Shown: positions 52,616 through 60,947 of the stretch, piece after piece
Layout of the letters: each line of letters begins with the position of its first letter
Numbering within the stretch: the first letter of the stretch is position 1
NCBI GenBank assembly: GCA_937899625.1
Contig: CALCCB010000007.1
Location: 18,192 to 82,191, forward strand
Reading direction: 5' to 3'
From: an uncultured Bacteroidota bacterium
GTDB taxonomy: Bacteria; Bacteroidota; Bacteroidia; Flavobacteriales_D; Crocinitomicaceae
DNA: 64,000 bases
Position numbers and translations under genes: made by a program
Notes under the pieces: generated by a model
Databases searched by the model: none
What the model was told of the DNA's origin: nothing
What the model saw: only the letters and a program-made list of their open reading frames with translations

Positions 52616-53620
52616 TCAATCGAGTCTACCAGCGATTGCGTTTTCGATCGTATCATCAGGATCTCTGAATTCGAATTCTATTCGCTCCTTAATTCTGGAA
52701 GAATCATACGTCATAAAGGCATATGCATTATTGATACTTTCTTTGGTCAGAATTGGTTTTTTTCCAGTAATTCGCGACAAGATGACTGAAATTCTCCATG
52801 CGATTTCTGCCAAAAAACGCGGGGTTGAAGTCGAAGGTTTTTTCTTTCCAAATTTCTCGGCAATTCTTCCGAAAAGTTCTTGAAAAGGCATATTGAAACC
52901 AACGCAAAGGAAACGTTCATTGCGAATGCCTCCTTCTACTAATTTGATCATAATTTCAGATACATCTCTAGCATCGACAAATCCATTTTGACCAGGTGGA
53001 TAAAATTTCATCCCTTTATGAGCCGTTTTGAAAATTGCCATTGAACTTTCTTGCCAATTACCGGCGCCAAAGAGCACAGATGGATTAACAATCACACAAT
53101 CCAGACCTTCTTCGACACCTCTCCAAACCTCCTTTTCTCCTGAATATTTAGAAATAGAGTATCCACTAGTTCTTGGAGAGATCTTCCATTTGGTGTTTTC
53201 TGAAGTTACGGTATTGGATACACCGCCAATTGCCGCAGTTGAACTAACGTAACATAGCGTCTTAACACCATGCTCCAAACAGGAATTCACCACATTAAAA
53301 GTTCCTTCCCGATTGATCTTTATTAGTTTTTCAAAATCCCTTTTCGCAAAAGAAACCAACGCGGCGCAATGATAGACTGTTGTAACGGATTCCATTGCTT
53401 GATCGAGAGAAGGGATGTCCAAAATATCCCCCTTGACCCATTCGATCTTTTCAAATGAATTTAAGTAATCGTCGTTTCCGTAATAATTGAAAAGTTTTTT
53501 TACGATTTCTATGCGTTCGACATCTCTGTATATCGCTCTTACGGGCTCGTCAGATCTCTGAACCAGATCAAAGATCAGATGTGAGCCCAATAACCCTGTA
53601 GCGCCTGTGACAAGAATCAT
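52616..53620 (-). CDS. Extended SDR oxidoreductase in the carotenoid operon
   Basis: A 334-residue NAD(P)-dependent protein: MILVTGATGLLGSHLIFD (GxxGxxG), VYHCAALVSF, YVSSTAAIGG and the catalytic Tyr/Lys in GYSISKYSGEKEV. The C-terminal part includes NPSVLFGAGNWQESSM and QNGFVDARDVSEIM, typical of dihydroflavonol-4-reductase-like SDRs. It lies 30 bases before the cruF-like gene, so it may work in pigment or lipid metabolism, but the placement is the only evidence. Substrate unknown. It follows the MGMT-like gene by 31 bases. Confidence 0.85.
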   Translation of the reverse strand: MILVTGATGLLGSHLIFDLVQRSDEPVRAIYRDVERIEIVKKLFNYYGNDDYLNSFEKIEWVKGDILDIPSLDQAMESVTTVYHCAALVSFAKRDFEKLIKINREGTFNVVNSCLEHGVKTLCYVSSTAAIGGVSNTVTSENTKWKISPRTSGYSISKYSGEKEVWRGVEEGLDCVIVNPSVLFGAGNWQESSMAIFKTAHKGMKFYPPGQNGFVDARDVSEIMIKLVEGGIRNERFLCVGFNMPFQELFGRIAEKFGKKKPSTSTPRFLAEIAWRISVILSRITGKKPILTKESINNAYAFMTYDSSRIKERIEFEFRDPDDTIENAIAGRLD

Positions 53621-53651
53621 GTTGCTAAGTTACAATGAAATACTGTATCGA

Positions 53652-54008
53652 TCAGTCAATGCGCAATTCGATTGAAGGATCCCAGAAAGAATCCTTGAAG
53701 TTCATGATCTGATCATCTTGTATGGCATGGCCCTCTTTTTCCAACAATCGTTGCATTTCATTAGGATCACCAAAATGCATTTTACCTGTAAGTAAACCAT
53801 TTCGATTGACTACTCGTTGAGCCGGGACATCTGACATTCGATGTGATGCGTTCATTGCCCAACCGACCATTCTAGACGATCGGGCGGCTCCTAAATATTT
53901 CGCAATAGCTCCATAAGAAGTAACTCGACCTTCAGGGATGAGTTTAACAACCTCATAAACGAGATCGAAGAAATCTTTATTTTTTTCGCTTAGAGGTTTA
54001 GAGCTCAT
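53652..54008 (-). CDS. MGMT/alkyltransferase-like DNA-binding protein (no catalytic Cys)
   Basis: A 118-residue protein from the ATG at 54008 (MSSKPLSEKNKDFFDLVYEVV). It is the DNA-binding domain of O6-alkylguanine-DNA alkyltransferases: LIPEGRVTSYGAIAKYLGAARSSRMVGWAMN (recognition helix and Arg finger), followed by VPAQRVVNRNGLLTG. In repair enzymes the PCHRV site supplies the Cys; here the site reads PAQRV, so this is an alkyltransferase-like protein (ATL) that would bind alkylated guanine and possibly recruit excision repair, rather than self-alkylate. A longer frame (to 54062) would run through the glmS terminator, supporting the ATG at 54008. Confidence 0.85.
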   Translation of the reverse strand: MSSKPLSEKNKDFFDLVYEVVKLIPEGRVTSYGAIAKYLGAARSSRMVGWAMNASHRMSDVPAQRVVNRNGLLTGKMHFGDPNEMQRLLEKEGHAIQDDQIMNFKDSFWDPSIELRID

Positions 54009-54050
54009 CTTGTTCGAACGAGGTTGGGTCTTATCTGATTTTAATAAACA

Positions 54051-54073
54051 AAAAAGCCGCATTAAGCGGCTTT
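54051..54073 (-). terminator. Terminator after glmS
   Basis: AAAGCCGC (54053-54060), a five-base loop, GCGGCTTT (54066-54073), with an A-run that becomes the T-run on the minus strand. It ends transcription two or three bases past the glmS stop. Confidence 0.9.
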
Positions 54074-54076
54074 CAA

Positions 54077-55921
54077 TTATTCTACAGTAACTGACTTTGC
54101 TAAATTTCTAGGTTGATCCACATTACAACCTCTCATTACTGCAATATGATAACTCAATAATTGTAAAGGAATTGTTGCCAAAAGAGGAACAAGGTGTTCA
54201 TCTGTGTCAGGAATTTCGATCACATGATCTGCAATTTCTTTTACTTGAACATCTCCCTCTGTTACAATGGCGATGATCTTTCCTTTTCTGGCTTTCACCT
54301 CCTGAATATTACTCACTACTTTTTCATAAGAAGTTCCTTGAGTGGCGATCACAAACACAGGCATGTTATCGTCGATCAAAGCGATCGGTCCGTGCTTCAT
54401 CTCTGCAGCTGGGTATCCTTCTGCATGAATGTAGGAGATCTCCTTTAATTTCAGTGCTCCCTCAAGTGCAACAGGGAACGAACTTCCTCTTCCCAGATAA
54501 AGAGCGTTTTGAGAGTCTTTATAAATGGATGAGATTTTCTCAATTAGATCATTCTTGTCCAATACTCGTTGTACTTTTTCAGGAATCGATTCAAGTTCAG
54601 CCAACATGGTATGGAACTTTGTTTCACTGAGTGTCCCCATCTTGTGTGCAAGAGATAACGCCATTAATGTAAGTACAGTAACCTGAGCCGTAAATGCCTT
54701 AGTTGAAGCAACTCCTATTTCTGGTCCTGCGTGTGTATAAGATCCAGCATCAGTGATCCTTGAAATGGAAGAACCCACAACATTACAGATTCCTAAAATT
54801 GTAGCCCCTTTCGATTTTGCCAACTCTAAAGCAGCAAGCGTATCTGCAGTTTCACCTGATTGAGAGACAGCAATTACGATATCATTCTCATTGATGATCG
54901 GATTTCTGTATCTGAACTCACTGGCGTATTCAACTTCTACATTGATCCTCGCAAGGTCTTCAAAAAGGTATTCTCCCACAAGACATGCATGCCAAGAGGT
55001 TCCACACGCAACCATGATGATCCTTTGTGCATTGACCATTTTCTGCTCATAGTCCTTGATTCCTCCAAGAGAAACCCAACCTTCCTGAGCATTCAATCTT
55101 CCTCGGAAACAATCTTTGATCGAACGAGGTTGTTCATGGATTTCCTTTAACATGAAATGCTCGTACCCGCCTTTTTCAAGTGCTTCGAGTTCCATTTCTA
55201 ATTGCTGAAAGAACGGTGTTCTCTCCTGGTCTGCAATATTGAAAAGTTTTAGACCATCTTCAAGGTCAACAATCGCAATCTCTTCATCTTCAAGATAAAC
55301 TACTCGCTTTGTATACTCTACGATCGGTGTTGCATCCGAAGCCATGAAGAAATCACCTTCAGTTCCTATTCCGACCACCAAAGGGCTACTTTTTCTAGCA
55401 GCAACCAATCGATTGGGATATTTCTTTGACATCGCAACAATTGCGTAAGCACCTACGACATGAGATAATGCTATTCTAAGTGCTTCACCAAACCAAACAT
55501 TTTCATGCTTTGAGATATGATCGATCAAATGAACTAAAACCTCAGTGTCTGTTTCACTTTGAAAGACATATCCTTTTTTAATGAGTTCCTTTTTTAGAAC
55601 ATCATAGTTTTCAATAATTCCGTTATGAACCAATGTAAGGTCACCATCCATTGACATGTGCGGGTGAGCATTCACATCGTTTGGAGCTCCGTGCGTAGCC
55701 CAGCGAGTATGCCCAATTCCTGAGTTACCATGTAAATTATAGGCAGACGCGTATTCTTCAAGGTTTGAGACTTTCCCCTGACGCTTGTAAAGATTGATTT
55801 CGCCTTCGTTTAAGAGAGCAATTCCTGCACTGTCGTATCCCCTGTATTCAAGTCTTTTTAATCCCTTAAGAACAATTGGCCATGCTTCGTGCTTCCCGAT
55901 GTATGCTACAATACCACACAT
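54077..55921 (-). CDS. glmS: Glutamine--fructose-6-phosphate aminotransferase (isomerizing)
   Basis: A 614-residue enzyme that starts MCGIVAYIGK; Cys2 is the N-terminal nucleophile after Met removal. The glutaminase half (residues ~1-240) includes GIGHTRWATHGAPNDVNAHPH, VHNGIIENY and the loop SETDTEVLVHLI. The two SIS domains of the isomerase half carry CGTSWHACLVGEYLFE and SQSGETADTLAALE (about residues 300-360) and LGRGSSFPVALEGALKLKEIS. It makes glucosamine-6-P, the first step of UDP-GlcNAc for peptidoglycan and outer-membrane lipid. It follows the DUF4270 gene by one base in an operon with the GT5 gene. Strong terminator downstream. Certain. Confidence 0.98.
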   Translation of the reverse strand: MCGIVAYIGKHEAWPIVLKGLKRLEYRGYDSAGIALLNEGEINLYKRQGKVSNLEEYASAYNLHGNSGIGHTRWATHGAPNDVNAHPHMSMDGDLTLVHNGIIENYDVLKKELIKKGYVFQSETDTEVLVHLIDHISKHENVWFGEALRIALSHVVGAYAIVAMSKKYPNRLVAARKSSPLVVGIGTEGDFFMASDATPIVEYTKRVVYLEDEEIAIVDLEDGLKLFNIADQERTPFFQQLEMELEALEKGGYEHFMLKEIHEQPRSIKDCFRGRLNAQEGWVSLGGIKDYEQKMVNAQRIIMVACGTSWHACLVGEYLFEDLARINVEVEYASEFRYRNPIINENDIVIAVSQSGETADTLAALELAKSKGATILGICNVVGSSISRITDAGSYTHAGPEIGVASTKAFTAQVTVLTLMALSLAHKMGTLSETKFHTMLAELESIPEKVQRVLDKNDLIEKISSIYKDSQNALYLGRGSSFPVALEGALKLKEISYIHAEGYPAAEMKHGPIALIDDNMPVFVIATQGTSYEKVVSNIQEVKARKGKIIAIVTEGDVQVKEIADHVIEIPDTDEHLVPLLATIPLQLLSYHIAVMRGCNVDQPRNLAKSVTVE

Positions 55922-55922
55922 A

Positions 55923-57236
55923 TTAATATTTGGTATAAGTAATTATTAATTGAGGTTGTTTTTTGTTATCGGTCTCTTGACCGTTAAATATGATCCTATC
56001 AGCAGAAGTGACAAAATATCGAGGTGAGAAGATCAATTCAGTATTCGGTGTTAAACCTGAAATAACACTTTGCAAATATGCGCTCAGATTTACTGAGAAG
56101 TGTTTTTTTGTAGCATCATAAGCTCCAAAAACCCCAATACTACTTAAAGAATATGGATCATTTTCAGGTCTGATTACGACTGAAACTTCAAATCCGGGTG
56201 AATATTTGGTTCCTGTCTGATATTGTACAGGTAAATTAAGATCAGCCCTATGAATAACAGCATTCTTCGGTAAATTCGAAATTCCCGGAATACTCACAAC
56301 AGCCCTGCTGATGAATGATTGTGAATAAAACGCATCCTTTCCTTCGGAAGGAGTGGAGATCACCTGTTGAATGTCTTTACCTGTATAATCGACTTCAACA
56401 TGATTGAAGTCAACACATTCCGAGTTGATTACAAAATCATATTTCTTGGATTCTCCATCTTGTTTGTAATAGATGGTCATTTTTGATAATGCATCATTCA
56501 GGTTGAAATAGAAGATTGCACCTGTTCCAGATGCCTGAGCAGTGTTATTCACACGAACATAAAGACCCTTAAAGAATTGAAGGAAATTGTCGTTGGAAGC
56601 GAAATTTGTTCCTCCATTCGTAGCTTCATCAATAAAAGTTTGAGCCAAAGAGTTCTTCAACCGAATTCGTAGCTGCGTATCAACAGTATCTTCTCCAATT
56701 ACTGTAATGCCTCCAGGATCAGGAGAAAAAGTTTCAAAACCTGGCTCTACTAGATTTGTTGGATTATACGATAAAGTGCTGAAAGCATAATACGTACTGT
56801 CTTTGCTGATCGACTCTGTCAATTCAAAAACTTCCAGCGTCTGATCGCTAAGGTCACCGTAATAACCCGAATATTCTAAACCAAGCATCAATGAATCGAT
56901 GACAATGGTCATAGGATCTCCGAAATTTGGATTAACACCTGACAAACGTAATTGAGTATAGAATCCGGCATTCATTGGTCCGAACTTAGGATCATTATAA
57001 GATCCCAATACCGAAAATGCCGGGTCTTTTGTAATTACAGAATCATCCAGAATGGTGTAAGTAATTAACGAGAAGGTATCTGTTTGTATAGAATTCAATA
57101 AGGCATTGCTGTCCAAGGTATTCAAACCCAAACCACTCTCTTTTTTCTTACAGGATACGATAAGAAAAAGGCCTAATAAAAACGTAGCGGAAAGTCTGAT
57201 AACCTTCCGCCACGAATAATTTCCATGTATATTCAT
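55923..57236 (-). CDS. DUF4270 lipoprotein
   Basis: A 437-residue predicted lipoprotein from the ATG at 57236; leader ends in LFLIVSC (lipid Cys). The mature protein shows the DUF4270 pattern: a TDTFSLITYTILDDSVITKDPAFSVLGSYNDPKFG block at the N-terminus, a middle ILRIDS-type region and a C-terminal strand set (FVTSADRIIFNGQETDNKKQPQLIITYTKY). The family is confined to Bacteroidota and has no assigned function; it is most often found, as here, beside the short GT5 protein and glmS. A longer frame to 57260 would overlap the end of the GT5 gene; the ATG at 57236 follows that gene's stop by one base and is preferred. Confidence 0.88.
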   Translation of the reverse strand: MNIHGNYSWRKVIRLSATFLLGLFLIVSCKKKESGLGLNTLDSNALLNSIQTDTFSLITYTILDDSVITKDPAFSVLGSYNDPKFGPMNAGFYTQLRLSGVNPNFGDPMTIVIDSLMLGLEYSGYYGDLSDQTLEVFELTESISKDSTYYAFSTLSYNPTNLVEPGFETFSPDPGGITVIGEDTVDTQLRIRLKNSLAQTFIDEATNGGTNFASNDNFLQFFKGLYVRVNNTAQASGTGAIFYFNLNDALSKMTIYYKQDGESKKYDFVINSECVDFNHVEVDYTGKDIQQVISTPSEGKDAFYSQSFISRAVVSIPGISNLPKNAVIHRADLNLPVQYQTGTKYSPGFEVSVVIRPENDPYSLSSIGVFGAYDATKKHFSVNLSAYLQSVISGLTPNTELIFSPRYFVTSADRIIFNGQETDNKKQPQLIITYTKY

Positions 57237-57237
57237 T

Positions 57238-58059
57238 CTATATGAGAACACTTTCTTCAATTACTTTATCAAAAAACTCTGAGAAAGTCTTGTTCTGAAG
57301 CTCTTCTTGAACATAGTCCATTTTAAGACAGCTTGCATCATCAAAAATACTTCTCAATTCAGAGTTAAGGTTTTCACTACCAACGGTCAATCCATCAACA
57401 TATTTTGTGATCACCCTGGTAATATTTTCAAAGCTTGAGTCCTTTAACGCATCAACGATCTCAGCATCGAATCCATCAAATTTAAGTTTGTCGGCGAATC
57501 GGCTGTCCCAATTTTTGTTAAACCCTTCATTGTACATATGATATACAACTTTGGTGTCAGCAAAATGAGGATCCTTGCTGTACACTTTTTTAATATACAA
57601 TGCCATTAAAGCTGTCATCCATCCATGACAATGAATCACATCAGGTTGCCAACCAAGTTTCTTTACTGTTTCAAGCGTTCCTCGACAAAAGAACATTGAT
57701 CGCTCATCATTATCGTCAAAATCTTTTCCTTGCTCGTCTGTAAGTGTACACTTTCGCTTGAAAAATTCTTCATTGTCAATAAAGTAAACCTGCATTCTAG
57801 CAGCTGAGATAGATGCAACCTTAATGATCAATGGATGATCGGTGTCATCTATGATCAGATTCATACCAGAAAGACGGATCACCTCATGCAGTTGGTGTCT
57901 TCTTTCATTGATACAGCCAAAACGTGGGGTAAATACTCTGATTTCTTTTCCTGCCTCCTGTACGCCTTGTGATAAGTTTCTCGCGGTTGATGCTATTTCA
58001 GACTTTGGTAAAAAGGGATAAATTTCCTGAGAAACAAATAGAATTCTTTTCTTCTCCAT
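57238..58059 (-). CDS. Short GT5-like glycogen/starch synthase family protein
   Basis: A 273-residue protein related to the N-terminal GT5 (glycogen synthase) domain: MEKKRILFVSQEIYPFLPKSEIAS, RHQLHEVIRLSGMNLI, VYFIDNEEFFKRK, DVIHCHGWMTALMALYIK (the catalytic-domain HCHGW block). The full-length family has ~480 residues, so the C-terminal donor-binding domain is missing. The ADP-glucose motif KTGGLAD is also altered (PKSEIAS), so ordinary glycogen synthesis is unlikely. This is a typical Bacteroidota paralogue found near panC/panD and DUF4270, not a local truncation. It has a full promoter and heads an operon with DUF4270 and glmS, divergent from panC. Confidence 0.85.
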   Translation of the reverse strand: MEKKRILFVSQEIYPFLPKSEIASTARNLSQGVQEAGKEIRVFTPRFGCINERRHQLHEVIRLSGMNLIIDDTDHPLIIKVASISAARMQVYFIDNEEFFKRKCTLTDEQGKDFDDNDERSMFFCRGTLETVKKLGWQPDVIHCHGWMTALMALYIKKVYSKDPHFADTKVVYHMYNEGFNKNWDSRFADKLKFDGFDAEIVDALKDSSFENITRVITKYVDGLTVGSENLNSELRSIFDDASCLKMDYVQEELQNKTFSEFFDKVIEESVLI

Positions 58060-58083
58060 GCAGTTATATTCGTAAAAACACTA

Positions 58084-58114
58084 CAAAAATATAGAAAAAA
58101 AAGCGGAACTTCAA
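58084..58114 (-). promoter_or_regulatory. Promoter of the GT5-DUF4270-glmS operon
   Basis: Minus strand: TTG at 58114-58112, exactly 20 bases, TATTTTTG at 58091-58084. Full Bacteroidota -33/-7 match, 24 bases from the start at 58059. Confidence 0.7.
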
Positions 58115-58124
58115 CAAAAAGGCA

Positions 58125-58132
58125 TAGTTTTG
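58125..58132 (+). promoter_or_regulatory. -7 promoter element of panC
   Basis: TAGTTTTG, exact TAnnTTTG, 22 bases before the panC ATG at 58155. It is close to the divergent GT5 promoter; no TTG at the right distance. Confidence 0.45.
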
Positions 58133-58154
58133 TCGCCCTTACTTTACAAGAGGA

Positions 58155-59000
58155 ATGAATCTTCCGTTAACTTTTTCATGTGCATCTGACCTCCGAAAAT
58201 TTTTGGAAGCCGAAAGGATTTCTGGAAAAGGGATTGGATTTGTTCCGACAATGGGAGCTTTGCATGAAGGCCACCTCGATCTTGTGCGCAGAGCAGCTGA
58301 AGAAAATGACAGAGTTGTAGTAAGTATTTTCGTTAATCCGACACAGTTTAATAATAGCACTGATCTCGAAAAATATCCGAGAACACTAGATAAAGATCTA
58401 CAACTATTAGCTGATCTCCCAAAGGTGATCGTTTTTCATCCAACGAAAGATGAGGTATACCCTGAAGACGATAAATTTCAACCGATAGATCTGAATGGTC
58501 TCGATGAGGTCATGGAAGGAACCTTTAGACCGGGGCATTTTCAAGGTGTTGTGCATGTGGTTTACAACCTTTTTCATATTGTAGAACCTGATAAAGCTTA
58601 TTTCGGGTTGAAGGATTATCAGCAATTGGCGATCATTAAATGGATGGTTAACAAACTCAACTTACGCGTTTCAATTGTTGAATGTGAAACAAGAAGAGAA
58701 TCATCTGGACTTGCACTAAGCAGTAGGAATCTCCGTTTGAGCGAAAAGGAAAAGGAAGATTCGATCATTATCCATACAACTCTTAAACATTTACAAACGG
58801 TCTATAATAACCTATCCCCTTCAGAGGCAAAGCATGCAGCAATTTCGTTTTTCAATAGAGGGAAATTAGAGTTGGAGTACTTGGAAATTGTAGATCCGGT
58901 AACACTTAAAGAGGTAGTTTCCTGGAAGGATGGTGCTGTTTGTTGTATTGCTGCATATTGTGGTGAAGTTCGACTGATCGACAATATGATCATTTGTTAG
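58155..59000 (+). CDS. panC: Pantothenate synthetase
   Basis: A 281-residue enzyme that joins pantoate and beta-alanine with ATP. Motifs: GFVPTMGALHEGHLDLVRRA (HIGH-type ATP site), VSIFVNPTQFNNSTDLEKYPRTLDKD, FRPGHFQGVVHVVYNLF, AYFGLKDYQQLAIIKWMV, and SSRNLRLSEKEKE (KMSKS-like), all at normal spacing. The length is typical. It is followed by panD (which makes beta-alanine), so both halves of pantothenate synthesis are adjacent. It ends with TAG, showing that TAG is a normal stop here. Confidence 0.97.
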   Translation: MNLPLTFSCASDLRKFLEAERISGKGIGFVPTMGALHEGHLDLVRRAAEENDRVVVSIFVNPTQFNNSTDLEKYPRTLDKDLQLLADLPKVIVFHPTKDEVYPEDDKFQPIDLNGLDEVMEGTFRPGHFQGVVHVVYNLFHIVEPDKAYFGLKDYQQLAIIKWMVNKLNLRVSIVECETRRESSGLALSSRNLRLSEKEKEDSIIIHTTLKHLQTVYNNLSPSEAKHAAISFFNRGKLELEYLEIVDPVTLKEVVSWKDGAVCCIAAYCGEVRLIDNMIIC

Positions 59001-59035
59001 CAGCTTATAAATGTTTCTTTACAGAAAAGTCTTAT

Positions 59036-59043
59036 TACCTTTG
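59036..59043 (+). promoter_or_regulatory. -7 promoter element of panD
   Basis: TACCTTTG, exact TAnnTTTG, 17 bases before the panD ATG in the 60-base panC-panD gap. No clear -33 TTG. Confidence 0.4.
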
Positions 59044-59060
59044 CTCCGAAATTTTCAGAA

Positions 59061-59411
59061 ATGTTCATACAAGTAGTTAAATCAAAGATCCATAGAGTTA
59101 AGGTCACTCAAGCTGATCTGAACTATATCGGGAGTATCACTATTGATGAAGATCTAATGGACGCTGCAAATCTTATTGAAGGTGAGCGTGTTCAGATCGT
59201 TAACATCAATAATGGAGAAAGATTTGAAACCTATGTGATCAAAGGAGATCGCAAAACTGGTACGATATGCTTGAATGGCCCGGCGGCAAGAAGAGTTGCT
59301 GTTGGAGATGTTATCATTATCATCGGTTATGGCTTTCTGGAATTTGAAGAGGCTAAATCATTCAAACCTTCTTTGGTGTTTCCGAATGAGGAAACCAATC
59401 TTATCGATTAA
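59061..59411 (+). CDS. panD: Aspartate 1-decarboxylase
   Basis: A 116-residue pyruvoyl enzyme precursor. The self-cleavage site Y22-I-G24-S25 ([12 protein letters not shown]) is at the usual position; Ser25 becomes the pyruvoyl group. [23 protein letters not shown] is the conserved C-terminal block with the PAAR active-site loop. It makes beta-alanine for pantothenate, next to panC. The stop and the next gene's ATG share one base (TAATG), so panD is coupled to the flippase-like gene. Confidence 0.97.
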   Translation: MFIQVVKSKIHRVKVTQADLNYIGSITIDEDLMDAANLIEGERVQIVNINNGERFETYVIKGDRKTGTICLNGPAARRVAVGDVIIIIGYGFLEFEEAKSFKPSLVFPNEETNLID

Positions 59412-60454
59412 TGTTCAGTAAAAAGAACATACTCACATTTTCAAAAACTGTATTACCTCTATTGTTAGGAGTATACCTGATCTGGTTCTTCTTCAGTAGT
59501 ATGTCCAAAGAAAGTCTTGATTTATTTTACAAGGCGATCAAAGAAGCCAATTATTTCTGGATCGTTATTTCCATGATATTGGGTGTCGTGGCATATTTCT
59601 CACGAGCATACAGATGGGATTATGTTCTGAAACCTCTGGGATACGAGACCAAGTTCTGGAATCGATATCATGCGATAATGATCGGCTATCTTGTGAATTT
59701 AACGATCCCCAGAGCAGGGGAGGCAAGCCGATCCGCAATGTTGTATCGTTCAGACGGAGTTCCTTTCTCTAATTCTTTTGGGACGATCATTGCCGAGAGA
59801 GCCGTGGATTTCGCAATGCTGTTGGGAATTGGGTTTCTTACGGCATTTTTAGGGATGGATGATTTCTGGGAGATCAAATCACGTATTGAAACCGAATTCG
59901 GTGGATCAACTGCAGAAGGTGGAACTTCAATTGTGAAGTATATCATATATGCGGTTATTCTGATTCTTTTTCTTGGAGCTGGTTATTTTGTTGTTTTCAA
60001 AAAAGAGTTCCGAAAAAAGCTCATGGCATTTGCGTGGGATGTGTGGAAAGGATTGTTTTCCATTTTCAGATCAAAGAACCCATTGGGATACGTTTTACAC
60101 ACGTTGATCATCTGGGGATGTTATATCGTCATGTTTGCACTACCATTCCAGTCACTAGCGGAAACTCAGGAAATTCATTTCAACGGAATTCTTTTAGGTT
60201 TCTGCGCAGGTGCTTTGGGAATTGCTTTTACGAATGGTGGGGTTGGTACTTACCCTCTTCTTGTTGGATTGGTGGTCGCATTTTATTTGGGAGATGAAAA
60301 TAAAAGTGATGCTCAAGCTATCGGAAATGCTTTGGGAATGATCATCTGGATCTCTCAAACATTATTATTGATCCTGTTGGGACTATTATCATTAGTTTTA
60401 TTACCTAAGAACTATTCCAAGGAAAATAAGGATGAGCAGACTGAGTTACGTTGA
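59411..60454 (+). CDS. UPF0104/LPG-synthase TM-region (flippase-like) membrane protein
   Basis: A 347-residue polytopic protein with about eight hydrophobic helices, related to the N-terminal transmembrane region of lysylphosphatidylglycerol synthase (UPF0104/DUF2156-free members). Signature region: RAYRWDYVLKPLGYETKFWNRYHAIMIGYLVNLTIPRAGEASRSAMLYRSDGVPFSNSFGTIIAERAVD, of which NLTIPRAGEASR and IAERAVD are the diagnostic parts. Family members move lipids or lipid-linked sugars across the cytoplasmic membrane. It is coupled to panD at one base, and the heptose adenylyltransferase gene begins 23 bases inside its 3' end. Cargo is unknown; the neighbour hints at an envelope glycan. Confidence 0.82.
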   Translation: MFSKKNILTFSKTVLPLLLGVYLIWFFFSSMSKESLDLFYKAIKEANYFWIVISMILGVVAYFSRAYRWDYVLKPLGYETKFWNRYHAIMIGYLVNLTIPRAGEASRSAMLYRSDGVPFSNSFGTIIAERAVDFAMLLGIGFLTAFLGMDDFWEIKSRIETEFGGSTAEGGTSIVKYIIYAVILILFLGAGYFVVFKKEFRKKLMAFAWDVWKGLFSIFRSKNPLGYVLHTLIIWGCYIVMFALPFQSLAETQEIHFNGILLGFCAGALGIAFTNGGVGTYPLLVGLVVAFYLGDENKSDAQAIGNALGMIIWISQTLLLILLGLLSLVLLPKNYSKENKDEQTELR

Positions 60455-60947
60455 GGATAAGATCGTCGATCTTGACACATTAATTCTCAGAAGAGAAATG
60501 TGGAGATTGAAAGGGGATCAAGTTGTTTTCACGAATGGCTGCTTTGACATTTTACACAAAGGACATGTGACATATCTTGCCAAAGCCGCTGAAGAAGGCT
60601 CTCGATTGATCATTGGGATAAATACAGATCAATCCGTTAGAGAACAAGGCAAAGGGCCCGAACGCCCGATCAATGATCAGGATGCAAGAGCATTGGTGTT
60701 GGCTTCTTTAGGTTTTGTAGATGCAGTTGTCTTTTTCAATGATCAAACCCCGCTCGACCTCATCAAATCCATACAACCGGATATTCTGGTTAAAGGAGCA
60801 GACTATGATGCTGACGAAATGGACCCTAAGTCACCCAAATACATCGTTGGTTCGGATGTTGTAAAAAAATATGGAGGAAAAGTAAAAGCCATCCAACTGG
60901 TGGAAGGCTTTTCGACTACTTCAATTTTAAAGAAGGCCAGAGATTAG
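60432..60947 (+). CDS. D-glycero-beta-D-manno-heptose 1-phosphate adenylyltransferase
   Basis: A 171-residue cytidylyltransferase-fold enzyme equal to the C-terminal half of HldE/RfaE. Motifs: VFTNGCFDILHKGHVTYLAKAAEEGSRLIIGINTDQSV (nucleotide HxGH site) and VEGFSTTSILKKARD (the 'ISTT' C-terminal signature). It makes ADP-heptose from heptose-1-P for the lipopolysaccharide core; the kinase half must be encoded elsewhere. Together with the GT9 gene at 27-28 kb this suggests a heptose-containing envelope glycan. It overlaps the flippase gene by 23 bases. Its stop shares four bases with the convergent PorP gene (TTAG). Confidence 0.92.
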   Translation: MSRLSYVEDKIVDLDTLILRREMWRLKGDQVVFTNGCFDILHKGHVTYLAKAAEEGSRLIIGINTDQSVREQGKGPERPINDQDARALVLASLGFVDAVVFFNDQTPLDLIKSIQPDILVKGADYDADEMDPKSPKYIVGSDVVKKYGGKVKAIQLVEGFSTTSILKKARD

